Positions 48,108-56,029 of a DNA stretch of 64,000 nt are shown piece after piece (position 1 is the first letter of the stretch; each line of letters begins with the position of its first letter). The notes beneath the pieces were generated by a model. It saw nothing but the letters and a program-made list of their open reading frames with translations, did no database searches and was not told the DNA's origin. A program made the position numbers and the translations under genes. The stretch spans positions 103,332 through 167,331 of the forward strand of contig NZ_JOAK01000018.1 of the NCBI RefSeq assembly GCF_000720455.1. The letters run 5' to 3'. The stretch is from Streptomyces virginiae (GTDB taxonomy: Bacteria; Actinomycetota; Actinomycetes; Streptomycetales; Streptomycetaceae).

Positions 48108-48557
48108 TCAGGCCTTGCCTTCGACCTCGGCGGCCAGGTTGGCCAGCAGGGTGTCGTAGATCCGGCCGAGGCCCTTGGGGGCGAAGGTGCGCTCGAAGAA
48201 GCCGCCGATGCCGCCGGCGCCGTTCCAGACGGTGGTGACGACGGCCTTGGACCTGCCCTCGCCGGCCGGGGTGACCACCCAGGTGGTGACCATGGAGGAG
48301 TTGCGGTCCTTCTCCACGAGCTGCCCGTCGGTGGGTTCGGTGACCTCCAGCAGGCAGTCGCGCACGCGCTTGCTGGTGGCCTGCAGCTTCCAGTGCACCA
48401 GGGTGCCCTCGCCGTCGCCGCCCTCGCGCACCTCGTACTCGCTGAAGTGCTCGGGCAGCAGCTTGCCCCGGGTCCCGCTGTAGTCGGCCAGCGTGTCGAA
48501 GACCGTCTCCGCGTCGGCCCCGATGATGCGCTCCGTGGTGGCCTCGACCTGCGCCAT
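48108..48557 (-). CDS. SRPBCC family protein
   Basis: The 149-residue protein begins MAQVEATTERIIGADAETVFDTLADYSG, the usual SRPBCC/START-like opening. It has beta-strands with SEYEVREGGDGEGTLVHWKLQATSKRVRDC and a C-terminal helix LGRIYDTLLANLAAEVEG. The domain binds a hydrophobic ligand in a cavity. A MxaD or polyketide cyclase-like role cannot be distinguished. The ATG at 48557 has GGAGG upstream on the minus strand. It diverges from the radical SAM gene. Confidence 0.87.
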   Translation of the reverse strand: MAQVEATTERIIGADAETVFDTLADYSGTRGKLLPEHFSEYEVREGGDGEGTLVHWKLQATSKRVRDCLLEVTEPTDGQLVEKDRNSSMVTTWVVTPAGEGRSKAVVTTVWNGAGGIGGFFERTFAPKGLGRIYDTLLANLAAEVEGKA

Positions 48558-48674
48558 ACCTGTTCCTCCAGCAGTTGTGTCCGCTCGTCACGGCGAAGCC
48601 AACCACCTCCGGGGCGGTGGCCCAAATCCGGGCCGGCCGCCGGCCGGCGGGGCTCCGGAGCCGCACGATCATGG

Positions 48675-48686
48675 GAACGTTTGTTC
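48675..48686. promoter_or_regulatory. LexA-like box GAAC-N4-GTTC upstream of the radical SAM gene
   Basis: GAAC-GTTT-GTTC is a perfect arm match to the actinobacterial SOS box (CGAAC-N4-GTTCG) without the outer C and G. It ends 35 bases before ATG 48722. It would place the downstream gene under LexA, if true. Confidence 0.45.
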
Positions 48687-48721
48687 TATTCTCTCGGCAG
48701 AGCTACCGAGGGAGGCGCACC

Positions 48722-49753
48722 ATGCGCTGGGAGAACCTGACCGAGGGCCCCGCGGGGCCGGCCGCGCTCTTCGAGGCCGACGCCGTCGTGACCCGCACGA
48801 TCGACACCCCCGAGTTCCGGGGGATCACCTTCCACGAGGTACGGGCCCGGTCGATCGTCAACCGGGTGCCCGGCGCCTCGCGCATGCCGTTCGAATGGAC
48901 CGTCAACCCCTACCGCGGTTGCAGTCATGCCTGCGTGTACTGCTTCGCGCGCAAGACCCACAGCTATCTCGACCTCGACACCGGCCTCGGCTTCGACTCC
49001 CAGATCGTCGTCAAGACCAACGCCCCCGAACTGCTGCGCCGCGAGCTGGCGGCGCCCCGCTGGACCGGTGCTCACATCGCCATGGGCACCAACGTGGACT
49101 GCTACCAGCGGGCCGAGGGCCGCTACCGGCTGATGCCGGGGATCATCGAGGCACTGCGCGACCGCGCCAACCCCTTCTCGATCCTCACCAAGGGCACGCT
49201 GATCCTGCGCGACCTCCCCCTCCTGCGCGAGGCCGCCGAGGTCACCGACGTCGGGATCTCCGTCTCCGTCGGCTTCACCGACGCGGCCCTGTGGCGGACC
49301 GTGGAGCCCGGGACGCCCTCCCCCGCCGCCCGGCTGAACGCCGTACGGACGCTGACCGACGCCGGAATCGAGTGCGGGGTGCTGATGGCCCCGGTGATCC
49401 CCTTCCTCGGCGACTCCCCCGCACAGCTGCGGGACACCGTCCGGGCCGTCGCCGAGTCCGGCGCCACCTCCGTGACACCCCTGGTACTCCATCTGCGGCC
49501 CGGGGCCCGCGAGTGGTTCACCGCCTGGCTGGGCGAGCACCACCCGCACCTCGTCGAACGGTACGAGCGGATGTACGCGGGCGGCGCCTACGCACCCACC
49601 TGGTACCAGCGGATGATCACCCGCCAAGTCCACGAACTGGCGGCCGAATTCGGCATCGGGCCGGCCCGGCGGGGCGCGGCCCGCAGGATCGCCGGCCCCG
49701 ACGGCCCGGACGGGCCCGCGCCCGCCGGGGCGACGCAGCTGACCCTCCTCTGA
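48722..49753 (+). CDS. Radical SAM protein of the Rv2578c family
   Basis: The 343-residue protein binds a [4Fe-4S] cluster through CSHACVYC (C-x3-C-x2-C) near residue 67, in NPYRGCSHACVYCFARKTHSYLDLDTG. The rest matches the Rv2578c-type radical SAM domain, which is related to the spore photoproduct lyase-like group (GTNVDCYQRAEGRYRL, PFSILTKGTLILRDLPLL, VGISVSVGFTD). Its reaction is unknown. The C-terminus is Gly/Pro-rich. ATG 48722 follows GAGGGAGGC. A LexA-like box in the upstream region suggests DNA-damage control. Confidence 0.9.
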   Translation: MRWENLTEGPAGPAALFEADAVVTRTIDTPEFRGITFHEVRARSIVNRVPGASRMPFEWTVNPYRGCSHACVYCFARKTHSYLDLDTGLGFDSQIVVKTNAPELLRRELAAPRWTGAHIAMGTNVDCYQRAEGRYRLMPGIIEALRDRANPFSILTKGTLILRDLPLLREAAEVTDVGISVSVGFTDAALWRTVEPGTPSPAARLNAVRTLTDAGIECGVLMAPVIPFLGDSPAQLRDTVRAVAESGATSVTPLVLHLRPGAREWFTAWLGEHHPHLVERYERMYAGGAYAPTWYQRMITRQVHELAAEFGIGPARRGAARRIAGPDGPDGPAPAGATQLTLL

Positions 49754-49865
49754 CGTCCATCACGCCCTGAACGGTCATCACATCGGGCCAATAGCCCTTC
49801 CAATCCCGTCTTCCAGGCACGGTTTCCGGGACGATTCCGCCCAGAACACTCGGCTGGGAGGCCCC

Positions 49866-51440
49866 ATGCTCCACCCCTTGAAGAAGCGCGCCGCCGTCCT
49901 GCTGGCGATCTCCACCGTCGCCGCCGCCCTCGCGAGTCCGGTGACGGCCGCCCCGGCCGCGCCCGCCCCGGCCGGGACGGCCGCGCAGGCCGCGCTGCGC
50001 TGGACCGGCTGCGCGACCCCCCGCTACCCGACGCTCCAGTGCGCGTCCCTCAAGGTGCCTCTCGACCACGACCGGCCGGCCGGCCGGACGATCACGCTCG
50101 CGCTGACCCGGGTCCCCCACACCGCCAAGACCTCCCAGGGCCCCCTGCTCGTCAACCCGGGCGGGCCGGGCGGCAGCGGACGCGCACTCGCCGGCTTCGT
50201 CGCCTCCGCCCTGCCCAAGGACGTCGCCGCGCAGTACGACGTGATCGGCTTCGACCCCCGCGGGGTCGGCAAGAGCGAGCCCGCCCTCGACTGCGGGTCC
50301 GGGCACTTCACCCCCGTACGGCCCGACTCCGTACCGCAGGACGAGGCCACCGAGCGGGCCAACCTGGACCGCGTACGGGCCTTCGCCGAGTCCTGCGGCG
50401 CCAAGCACGCCGACGTACTGCCCCACATCGGCACCGTCTCCGCCGCCCGGGACATCGAGGTGCTGCGCACCGCCCTCGGCGCGGAACGGATCAGCTACTT
50501 CGGCTACTCCTACGGGACCTACCTGGGCGCGGTGTACGCCAAGCTGCACCCGGGCCGGGTGCACCGGCTCGTCCTGGACTCCGTCGTCGACCCGACCGGC
50601 GTCTGGTACGAGGACAACCTCTCCCAGGACCTCGCCTTCGACGCCCGCCACAAGGCGTTCCTGGCCTGGGTGGCGCAGCACGACGCCACCTACCGGCTCG
50701 GCGCCGACCCGGCGGCGGTGGAGACCCGCTGGTACGCGATGCGGCAGGCGCTGCGCCGGACCCCGGCCGGCGGCAAGGTGGGCCCGTCGGAGCTGGAGGA
50801 CACCTACATGCCGGGCGGCTACTACAACGGCTACTGGCCCAGCCTCGCCGAGGCCTTCGCGGCGTACTCGGTGAAGGAGGACCCCAAGCCCCTGGTGGCG
50901 GCGTACGAGCGGTTCGGTGCGGTGGAGCCCTCGGCGGGCAACAGCTACAGCGTGTACACGGCGGTCCAGTGCCGGGACTCGGCCTGGCCCCGGGACTGGA
51001 ACGAGTGGCGCGCGGACATGTGGCGCACGCACGCCAAGGCGCCGTTCATGACCTGGAACAACGCCTGGTACAACGCCCCGTGCGCGTTCTGGCCGACGGA
51101 GCCGCTGCGGGCGCCGGACGTGACCAACGCGGACCTGCCGCCCGCCCTCCTCCTGCAGGCGACGGACGACGCGGCGACCCCCTTCGACGGCGCGGTCAGC
51201 ATGCGGGAGAAGCTGTCGGGCTCGGCCCTGGTGGTCGAGGAGGGCGGCGGCAACCACGGCATCGCCCTGAGCGGGAACAAGTGCCTGGACGAGAAGGTGG
51301 CGGCCTACCTGAGGACCGGGCAGGCCGCGGACGCCACCTGCCCCGCGCAGGCGGCCCCGCAGCCGACGGCGGCGACCCGGGCCGTACCCCCCTCGGCGGG
51401 CGGCGCGGCCCTGCACGGCCTGCTCGGCTTCCGCGGCTGA
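49866..51440 (+). CDS. Exported alpha/beta-hydrolase, S33 tripeptidyl aminopeptidase-like
   Basis: The 524-residue protein has a Sec signal peptide (about residues 1-28, KKRAAVLLAISTVAAALASPVTAA) and should be secreted. The nucleophile serine is in ISYFGYSYGTYLGAVYA near residue 210. The Asp lies in ALLLQATDDAATPFDGAVSM and the His in VVEEGGGNHGIAL. LLVNPGGPGGSG forms the oxyanion region. This is the family of Streptomyces SlpD/SlpE tripeptidyl aminopeptidases of family S33. It probably releases short peptides outside the cell. ATG 49866 follows GGGAGG, and a perfect 16-bp stem hairpin lies just after the stop. Confidence 0.93.
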   Translation: MLHPLKKRAAVLLAISTVAAALASPVTAAPAAPAPAGTAAQAALRWTGCATPRYPTLQCASLKVPLDHDRPAGRTITLALTRVPHTAKTSQGPLLVNPGGPGGSGRALAGFVASALPKDVAAQYDVIGFDPRGVGKSEPALDCGSGHFTPVRPDSVPQDEATERANLDRVRAFAESCGAKHADVLPHIGTVSAARDIEVLRTALGAERISYFGYSYGTYLGAVYAKLHPGRVHRLVLDSVVDPTGVWYEDNLSQDLAFDARHKAFLAWVAQHDATYRLGADPAAVETRWYAMRQALRRTPAGGKVGPSELEDTYMPGGYYNGYWPSLAEAFAAYSVKEDPKPLVAAYERFGAVEPSAGNSYSVYTAVQCRDSAWPRDWNEWRADMWRTHAKAPFMTWNNAWYNAPCAFWPTEPLRAPDVTNADLPPALLLQATDDAATPFDGAVSMREKLSGSALVVEEGGGNHGIALSGNKCLDEKVAAYLRTGQAADATCPAQAAPQPTAATRAVPPSAGGAALHGLLGFRG

Positions 51441-51448
51441 CCGTCCGG

Positions 51449-51484
51449 GGCCGGCGGGCCGGCCAAGCGGCCGGCCCGCCGGCC
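51449..51484. terminator. Bidirectional terminator hairpin
   Basis: Two 16-base arms of GGCCGGCGGGCCGGCC-type sequence pair perfectly around an AAGC loop. The hairpin fills the gap between the convergent S33 and RidA stop codons. Confidence 0.75.
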
Positions 51485-51489
51485 GGGCC

Positions 51490-51903
51490 TCAGTCCGGCA
51501 GCACCGCGAAGGCCTCCACCTCCAGCAGGAGTTCCGGCCGGAACAGGGCCGAGACCTGGACGGCCGAGGACGCGGGCAGCCGGTCGGCGGGGATGACGGC
51601 TTCGCGTGCCTCCCTCACCGCCGGGAGGTGCGCGACGTCGGTGACGAAGTACGTCAGCTTCACGACGTCGTCGAAGGTGGCTCCGGCGGCGGCCAGGCAG
51701 CGCCGTAGGTTCTCGAAGACCTGCCGGGCCTGCGCGCGGGCGTCGCCCTCGCCGACGACCGACCCCTTCTCGTCGAGGGCGCACTGCCCGGAGACGGCGA
51801 CGAACCGTCCCGTGCCGAGGACGACGTGGCTGTAGTGGGCGCCGGGGCTGACCCCTTCGGGTGCGGATATGCGGGTCAGGTGGCTTCCGCTGTGATCGGT
51901 CAT
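51490..51903 (-). CDS. RidA family (YjgF/UK114) protein
   Basis: The 137-residue protein has the RidA/YjgF fold elements: YSHVVLGTGRFVAVSGQCALDEKG, FENLRRCLAAAGATFDDVVKLTYFVTDVAHLPAVREAR and a C-terminal SSAVQVSALFRPELLLEVEAFAVL. RidA trimers hydrolyse reactive enamine/imine intermediates. The conserved arginine expected near the C-terminus (S.....V..L..P...VEIEA..) is in FRPELLLEVEA, so the assignment as a catalytically active imine deaminase is uncertain. It is followed on the same strand by the HEAT-repeat gene upstream of it (13 bases). Confidence 0.92.
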   Translation of the reverse strand: MTDHSGSHLTRISAPEGVSPGAHYSHVVLGTGRFVAVSGQCALDEKGSVVGEGDARAQARQVFENLRRCLAAAGATFDDVVKLTYFVTDVAHLPAVREAREAVIPADRLPASSAVQVSALFRPELLLEVEAFAVLPD

Positions 51904-51915
51904 GGACCGATCTTG

Positions 51916-52470
51916 TCAGTCCGCGAGGCCCCGCAGCGCTGTCGTCGCCGCCACCGCCAGGCGGGGGTGGGACTGGGCGCGGGTGAGGAGTTCGCGGGCG
52001 CGGGGGTCGGCGAGTGCGCCCAGGCCCTCGACGCAGGCCAGGGCCACCCGCCAGTAGGGGTCGTTCGGGGACAGCAGCCGCGACAGGGTGGTGATCAGGG
52101 CCGGTACGGACTCGGGGGCGCGCAGGGCGGTGAGCAGCCGGACGGGCTGGAGGGCGTAGGCCGTGCGCAGCCCGTTGGTGGCGAGGGCCGCGGCGGCGCG
52201 GGCGGTGCGCGGGTCGCCGAGGACGGCCAGGGCCTCGGCGGCGGCCGCGCAGCGGGGCGGGTCGCGGTGGTTGAGGAGCAGCACGAGGGACTCGAAGGCG
52301 CGCCGGTCCCCGGCGAGGCCGAGCCGGTAGGCGGCCAGCTCGCGGGCCCACAGGGGCAGCCCGGCGGAGGCCAGGGAGGCCGCCAGCCCGTCGGGGCCGG
52401 CCGCGAGCAGCACCTCGTACTCGGGCGATCCGCCCGCCTCCGCCCGCAGGCGCTCCAGCACGTCGTTCAC
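51916..52470 (-). CDS. HEAT-repeat protein
   Basis: The 184-residue protein from GTG 52470 (VNDVLERLRAEAGG) contains about four HEAT-like helix pairs. Examples are LLNHRDPPRCAAAAEALAVLGDPRTARAAAALA, VRLLTALRAPESVPALITTLSRLL and VALACVEGLGALADPRARELLTRAQSHPRLAVAATTAL. It is a cytoplasmic scaffold-type protein, and no catalytic residue is seen. Longer reading frames upstream are not supported. It is co-oriented with RidA and diverges from the ethylmalonyl-CoA pathway, so the promoter at 52534 does not drive it. Confidence 0.82.
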   Translation of the reverse strand: MNDVLERLRAEAGGSPEYEVLLAAGPDGLAASLASAGLPLWARELAAYRLGLAGDRRAFESLVLLLNHRDPPRCAAAAEALAVLGDPRTARAAAALATNGLRTAYALQPVRLLTALRAPESVPALITTLSRLLSPNDPYWRVALACVEGLGALADPRARELLTRAQSHPRLAVAATTALRGLAD

Positions 52471-52533
52471 CCGGCCCACCCTAGGGGGGCGGGGCCGCCG
52501 CCACGCCGGGTTCGCGCAGATGACCGGCCCCGG

Positions 52534-52561
52534 TTGATCGATGATCGATGATCGGTACATT
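52534..52561 (+). promoter_or_regulatory. Candidate promoter of the double 3-hydroxyacyl-CoA dehydrogenase gene
   Basis: TTGATC at 52534-52539 and TACATT at 52556-52561 are 16 bp apart. The spacer carries three copies of a 7-bp unit, TGATCGA twice and TGATCGG once (52535-52555). Transcription would start near 52568, giving a leader of about 300 bases. The 397-bp stretch from 52471 to 52867 holds no gene, only this promoter and the operator below. Confidence 0.5.
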
Positions 52562-52597
52562 TCGGCGGTACAGGTCACATCTCCGCGCTCTGGCGCA

Positions 52598-52616
52598 CGA
52601 GTTACCGGCGAGTTAC
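52598..52616. promoter_or_regulatory. Operator candidate, direct repeat CGAGTTAC-CGG-CGAGTTAC
   Basis: The two 8-bp units are separated by 3 bp (11-bp period, one helix turn), about 30 bases after the predicted transcription start. Its 15-bp core GAGTTACCGGCGAGT is repeated exactly, on the other strand, upstream of ccr at 55719-55733. The TetR gene between the two sites is the likely binder. Confidence 0.55.
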
Positions 52617-52867
52617 TGTCGTTGCAACACGTACGAGGGCGGCCTGGTGACGCAGCCGCCTCGTGCCGGTCGGTTCGTTTTCGCATGCACGGTATGACCC
52701 CGGGACAGGGTCGTGCCGCTTCCACCCCCGGGGCTCTTTCCCGCCGGGTTCCCGTCCGGGCCGTTCCCGCCCCGGGCTCCTCACCGCACGGCACTCCGTA
52801 CGGCATCCGCGCGCGCTGTGCGCCGCGCGCTCCCTCAGTCGTCACCCTCTTCCACTGGAGTCCCTCG

Positions 52868-54664
52868 ATGGACCGTCAGTCCAGTCAGCCCACCCTCCAG
52901 ACCATCGCCGTCGTCGGCCTCGGCACGATGGGCACCGGCATCGCCGAGGTCCTCGCCCGCGCCGGCCGCGAGGTCATCGGCATCGACATCAGCGAGAGCG
53001 CCGCCCGCCGGGCCTCGGCCTCCCTCGCCGCGGCCACGGCGCGTTCCGTCGCCCGGGAGCGCCTCACCGAGCAGGAGCGCGCCGACGTCCTGGCCCGCTT
53101 CCGCACCTTCTCCGACCTGGCCGCCGCGGCCGAGGCCGACCTCGTCATCGAGGTCGTGCCGGAGTCGTACGAGGTCAAGCAGCAGGTCTTCCGCGAGCTC
53201 GACGCGGTCGTGCGGCCCGACACGATCCTGGCCACGGGCACCAACGCCCTGTCGGTGACCCGGCTCGCCGCCGAGTCCCAGCGCCCCGAGCGCGTTCTGG
53301 GCCTGCACTTCTTCAACCCGGTCCCGGCGATGAAGCTGGTCGAGGTCGTGTCCTGCGTCCTGACCGCCCCGACGGCCGTGGAGGCGGTCACGGAGCTGGC
53401 CCGCGAGCTCGGCAAGGAGCCCGTGGCCGTCGGCGACCGGCCCGGTTTCGTCGCGGACGGCCTGCTCTTCGGCTACCTGAACCAGGCCGCCGCCATGTAC
53501 GAGGCGAAGTACGCCTCCCGCGAGGACATCGACGCGGCGATGCGGCTCGGCTGCGGCCTGCCCATGGGTCCGCTGGCGCTGCTCGACCTGATCGGCGTGG
53601 ACACGGCCCGCACGGTCCTGGAGGCCATGTACGCCTCCTCCGGCGACCGGCTGCACGCCCCGGCCCCGATCCTGGGGCAGCTGGCCGAGGCCGGCCTGGC
53701 GGGGCAGAAGTCCGGGCGCGGTTTCTACACGTACGAGGCTCCCGGCAGCTCGGTGATCGTGCGCGACCTGCAGACCCCGCTGGACGGGTCCCTGCTGGGC
53801 GCGGGCCGCCCGGTGAGCTCGGTCGGCGTGGCCGGCTCCGGCACCATGGCGAGCGGCATCGCGCAGGTGTTCGCCCAGTCCGGGTTCGACGTGGTCCTGG
53901 CGGCGCGCAGCCAGGAGAAGGCGGAGGCCGCCAAGGCCGCCATCGGCAAGTCCCTGGGCCGTGCGGTGTCCAAGGGCAGGCTGACGCAGGAGGCGGCGGA
54001 CGAGACCCTGGGCCGGATCACCCCGGCCGGGTCGCTGGACGCCTTCGCCGAGGTGGACCTGGCGGTGGAGGCGGTCGCCGAGGACCTGGCGGTCAAGCAG
54101 GAGCTGTTCGCGGCGCTGGACAAGGTCTGCAAGCCGGGTGCGGTGCTGGCCACGACCACCTCCTCGCTGCCGGTGATCGCGGTGGCCCGGGTGACCTCGC
54201 GCCCGCAGGACGTGATCGGCATGCACTTCTTCAACCCGGCCCCGGCGATGAAGCTGGTCGAGGTGGTCCGGACCGTCCTGACGGCCGACGACGTGCACGC
54301 CACGGTCCGCGAGATCTGCGTGAAGGTGCGCAAGCACCCGGTGGACTGCGGGGACCGGGCCGGCTTCATCGTGAACGCGCTGCTGTTCCCGTACCTCAAC
54401 AACGCGATCAAGATGGTCGAGGAGCACTACGCGAGCCTCGACCAGATCGACGCGGCGATGAAGCTGGGCGGCGGCTACCCGATGGGACCGTTCGAGCTGC
54501 TCGACGTGGTCGGCCTGGACGTCTCGCTGGCCATCGAGAAGGTCCTCCACAAGGAGTTCCGCGACCCGGGCCTGGCCCCGTCCCCGCTGCTGGAGCACCT
54601 GGTGGCGGCGGGCTGCCTGGGCCGGAAGACCGGCCGCGGATTCCGTGAGTACGCCCGGCGGTAA
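52868..54664 (+). CDS. Double (tandem) 3-hydroxyacyl-CoA/3-hydroxybutyryl-CoA dehydrogenase
   Basis: The 598-residue protein consists of two complete 3-hydroxyacyl-CoA dehydrogenase units in one chain. Each has a dinucleotide motif (VVGLGTMGTGIAEVLA near residue 16; GVAGSGTMASGIAQVFA near 320), the catalytic His with Asn/Pro in LHFFNPVPAMKLVEV and MHFFNPAPAMKLVEV, and a C-terminal dimer domain. It reduces or oxidises 3-hydroxybutyryl-CoA with NAD(P). The gene precedes TetR and ccr. The product (S)-3-hydroxybutyryl-CoA leads, after dehydration, to crotonyl-CoA, the substrate of Ccr. It is probably the first enzyme of the ethylmalonyl-CoA cluster. Confidence 0.93.
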   Translation: MDRQSSQPTLQTIAVVGLGTMGTGIAEVLARAGREVIGIDISESAARRASASLAAATARSVARERLTEQERADVLARFRTFSDLAAAAEADLVIEVVPESYEVKQQVFRELDAVVRPDTILATGTNALSVTRLAAESQRPERVLGLHFFNPVPAMKLVEVVSCVLTAPTAVEAVTELARELGKEPVAVGDRPGFVADGLLFGYLNQAAAMYEAKYASREDIDAAMRLGCGLPMGPLALLDLIGVDTARTVLEAMYASSGDRLHAPAPILGQLAEAGLAGQKSGRGFYTYEAPGSSVIVRDLQTPLDGSLLGAGRPVSSVGVAGSGTMASGIAQVFAQSGFDVVLAARSQEKAEAAKAAIGKSLGRAVSKGRLTQEAADETLGRITPAGSLDAFAEVDLAVEAVAEDLAVKQELFAALDKVCKPGAVLATTTSSLPVIAVARVTSRPQDVIGMHFFNPAPAMKLVEVVRTVLTADDVHATVREICVKVRKHPVDCGDRAGFIVNALLFPYLNNAIKMVEEHYASLDQIDAAMKLGGGYPMGPFELLDVVGLDVSLAIEKVLHKEFRDPGLAPSPLLEHLVAAGCLGRKTGRGFREYARR

Positions 54665-54827
54665 CCGAGCGGGCCACGAGCCGGATGCGTGGGGAGGGCT
54701 GCTCGGGTCCGCCGGACCCTCACGGCGGACTGACCCTCCCGAGCCCAGTGCGGGCTCTCCCCCGCATCCACCCCTCTCCCACCCCCCTCAGGCGCGCTCC
54801 CCTGCGCGAATGAAGTACTTTCGCTCT

Positions 54828-55640
54828 ATGTCCCAGCCCGCCAAGACCTCGCCCCGCGCCTCCTCGGCCCCCGACGCCCCGGAGAGCGCGGCCGGCACCC
54901 GGGCTGCCGCCCAGCGGCTCAAGATGCGCCGCGAGCTCGCCACGGCGGCCATGGAACTGTTCGCCACCAAGGGGTACGAGGCGACGACGGTCGACGAGAT
55001 CGCCGCGACCGCCGGGGTCGCGCGGCGGACCTTCTTCCGGCACTTCCGGTCGAAGGAAGAGGCGATCTTCCCGGACCACGACGACACCCTGATCCGCGCC
55101 GAGGCGGTCCTCGACGTCGCCCCGGCGCACGAGCACCCGCTCGACACGGTGTGCCGCGGGATCAAGGAAGTCATGAAGATGTACGCCGCCTCGCCCGCGG
55201 TGTCGGTGGAGCGCTACCGGCTCACCCGCGAGGTGCCGGCGCTGCGGGAGCGGGAGATCGCCTCCGTGGCCCGGTACGAGCGGCTGTTCACGCGCTACCT
55301 GCTGGCGCACTTCGACGAGACCGACCACCACGACGGCAACGACGACCCGCTGCTGGCCGAGGTGGCCGCCTCGGCGGTGGTCACGGCCCACAACCACGTG
55401 CTGCGGCGCTGGCTGCGGGCCGGCGGTCAGGGTGACGTGGAGGCGCAGCTGGACCACGCCTTCTCGATCGTGCGCAAGACCTTCGGTACGGGGATCGGCG
55501 CGGGCCGGACCCTGAGCCCGGCGCCGTCGGCTCCGGCGGCCGTCCGTACGGAGGGCGAGGTGCTGGTGGCGGTGGCCCGCACCGACGCGCCCCTGGACGA
55601 GGTCATGCGGACCATCGAAGAGGCACTGCGCCCGAGGTAG
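54828..55640 (+). CDS. TetR family transcriptional regulator
   Basis: The 270-residue protein has a TetR N-terminal domain at about residues 30-80 (LKMRRELATAAMELFATKGYEATTVDEIAATAGVARRTFFRHFRSKEEAIF), followed by an all-helical ligand-binding domain (RYRLTREVPALREREIASVARYERLFTRYLLAHFDE). The N-terminal 28 residues are Ser/Ala/Pro-rich, and the C-terminal 60 residues extend beyond the usual TetR length of about 200. It lies between the dehydrogenase gene and ccr, with the 15-bp shared site on both sides, so it probably represses the cluster in response to an acyl-CoA. ATG 54828 lacks a clear ribosome site; ATG 54810 is the alternative. Confidence 0.92.
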   Translation: MSQPAKTSPRASSAPDAPESAAGTRAAAQRLKMRRELATAAMELFATKGYEATTVDEIAATAGVARRTFFRHFRSKEEAIFPDHDDTLIRAEAVLDVAPAHEHPLDTVCRGIKEVMKMYAASPAVSVERYRLTREVPALREREIASVARYERLFTRYLLAHFDETDHHDGNDDPLLAEVAASAVVTAHNHVLRRWLRAGGQGDVEAQLDHAFSIVRKTFGTGIGAGRTLSPAPSAPAAVRTEGEVLVAVARTDAPLDEVMRTIEEALRPR

Positions 55641-55718
55641 CGACACAGGAAGCGATGCTCGTCACAGCGGCCGTCCCCGAACCGGGGGCGGCCGCTTTCG
55701 TATGTCCGGCTTGCCCCT

Positions 55719-55733
55719 ACTCGCCGGTAACTC
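55719..55733. promoter_or_regulatory. Operator candidate upstream of ccr (GAGTTACCGGCGAGT, reverse strand)
   Basis: The 15 bases are an exact reverse-strand copy of the core of the 52598 site. A TGATCGATCA palindrome follows directly at 55734-55743, echoing the TGATCGA units in the other promoter spacer. The 389-bp stretch 55641-56029 has no gene and holds this site and the promoter. Confidence 0.55.
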
Positions 55734-55786
55734 TGATCGATCATCGCTCATCTGCGCAGGTCAATAGGCAAATGAGAGAAAGTTTT

Positions 55787-55799
55787 GGCACGCGGTGCC
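55787..55799. promoter_or_regulatory. 13-bp palindrome GGCAC-GCG-GTGCC upstream of the ccr promoter
   Basis: The perfect inverted repeat ends one base before the -35 box of the ccr promoter. A further GGTGCC occurs in the promoter spacer. It is a plausible activator or second repressor site; the protein is unknown. Confidence 0.4.
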
Positions 55800-55828
55800 T
55801 TGCCGGGTGACACGGGGTGCCATACGTT
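55800..55828 (+). promoter_or_regulatory. Candidate ccr promoter
   Basis: TTGCCG at 55800-55805 and TACGTT at 55823-55828 are 17 bp apart, fitting a vegetative promoter. The start would be near 55835 and the leader about 195 bases long, ending at GGAGG before GTG 56030. Confidence 0.5.
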
Positions 55829-56029
55829 GAATCTCGTCCGGATGTCCCCGCGACCCACGCCCACACGGCACGGAACGCGCCCCGGACGCCTGCGTCACCA
55901 GGCACCCGCACGCCCCACCACGGGCGGCGCCCAGCACCACAGCACCGCCGGACCGACGGCACACCGCAACCGCTCCACGCACCCCCTTTACCTCAGCGCA
56001 CCCTCATCAGCGCTAGCCGGAGGCTCACC

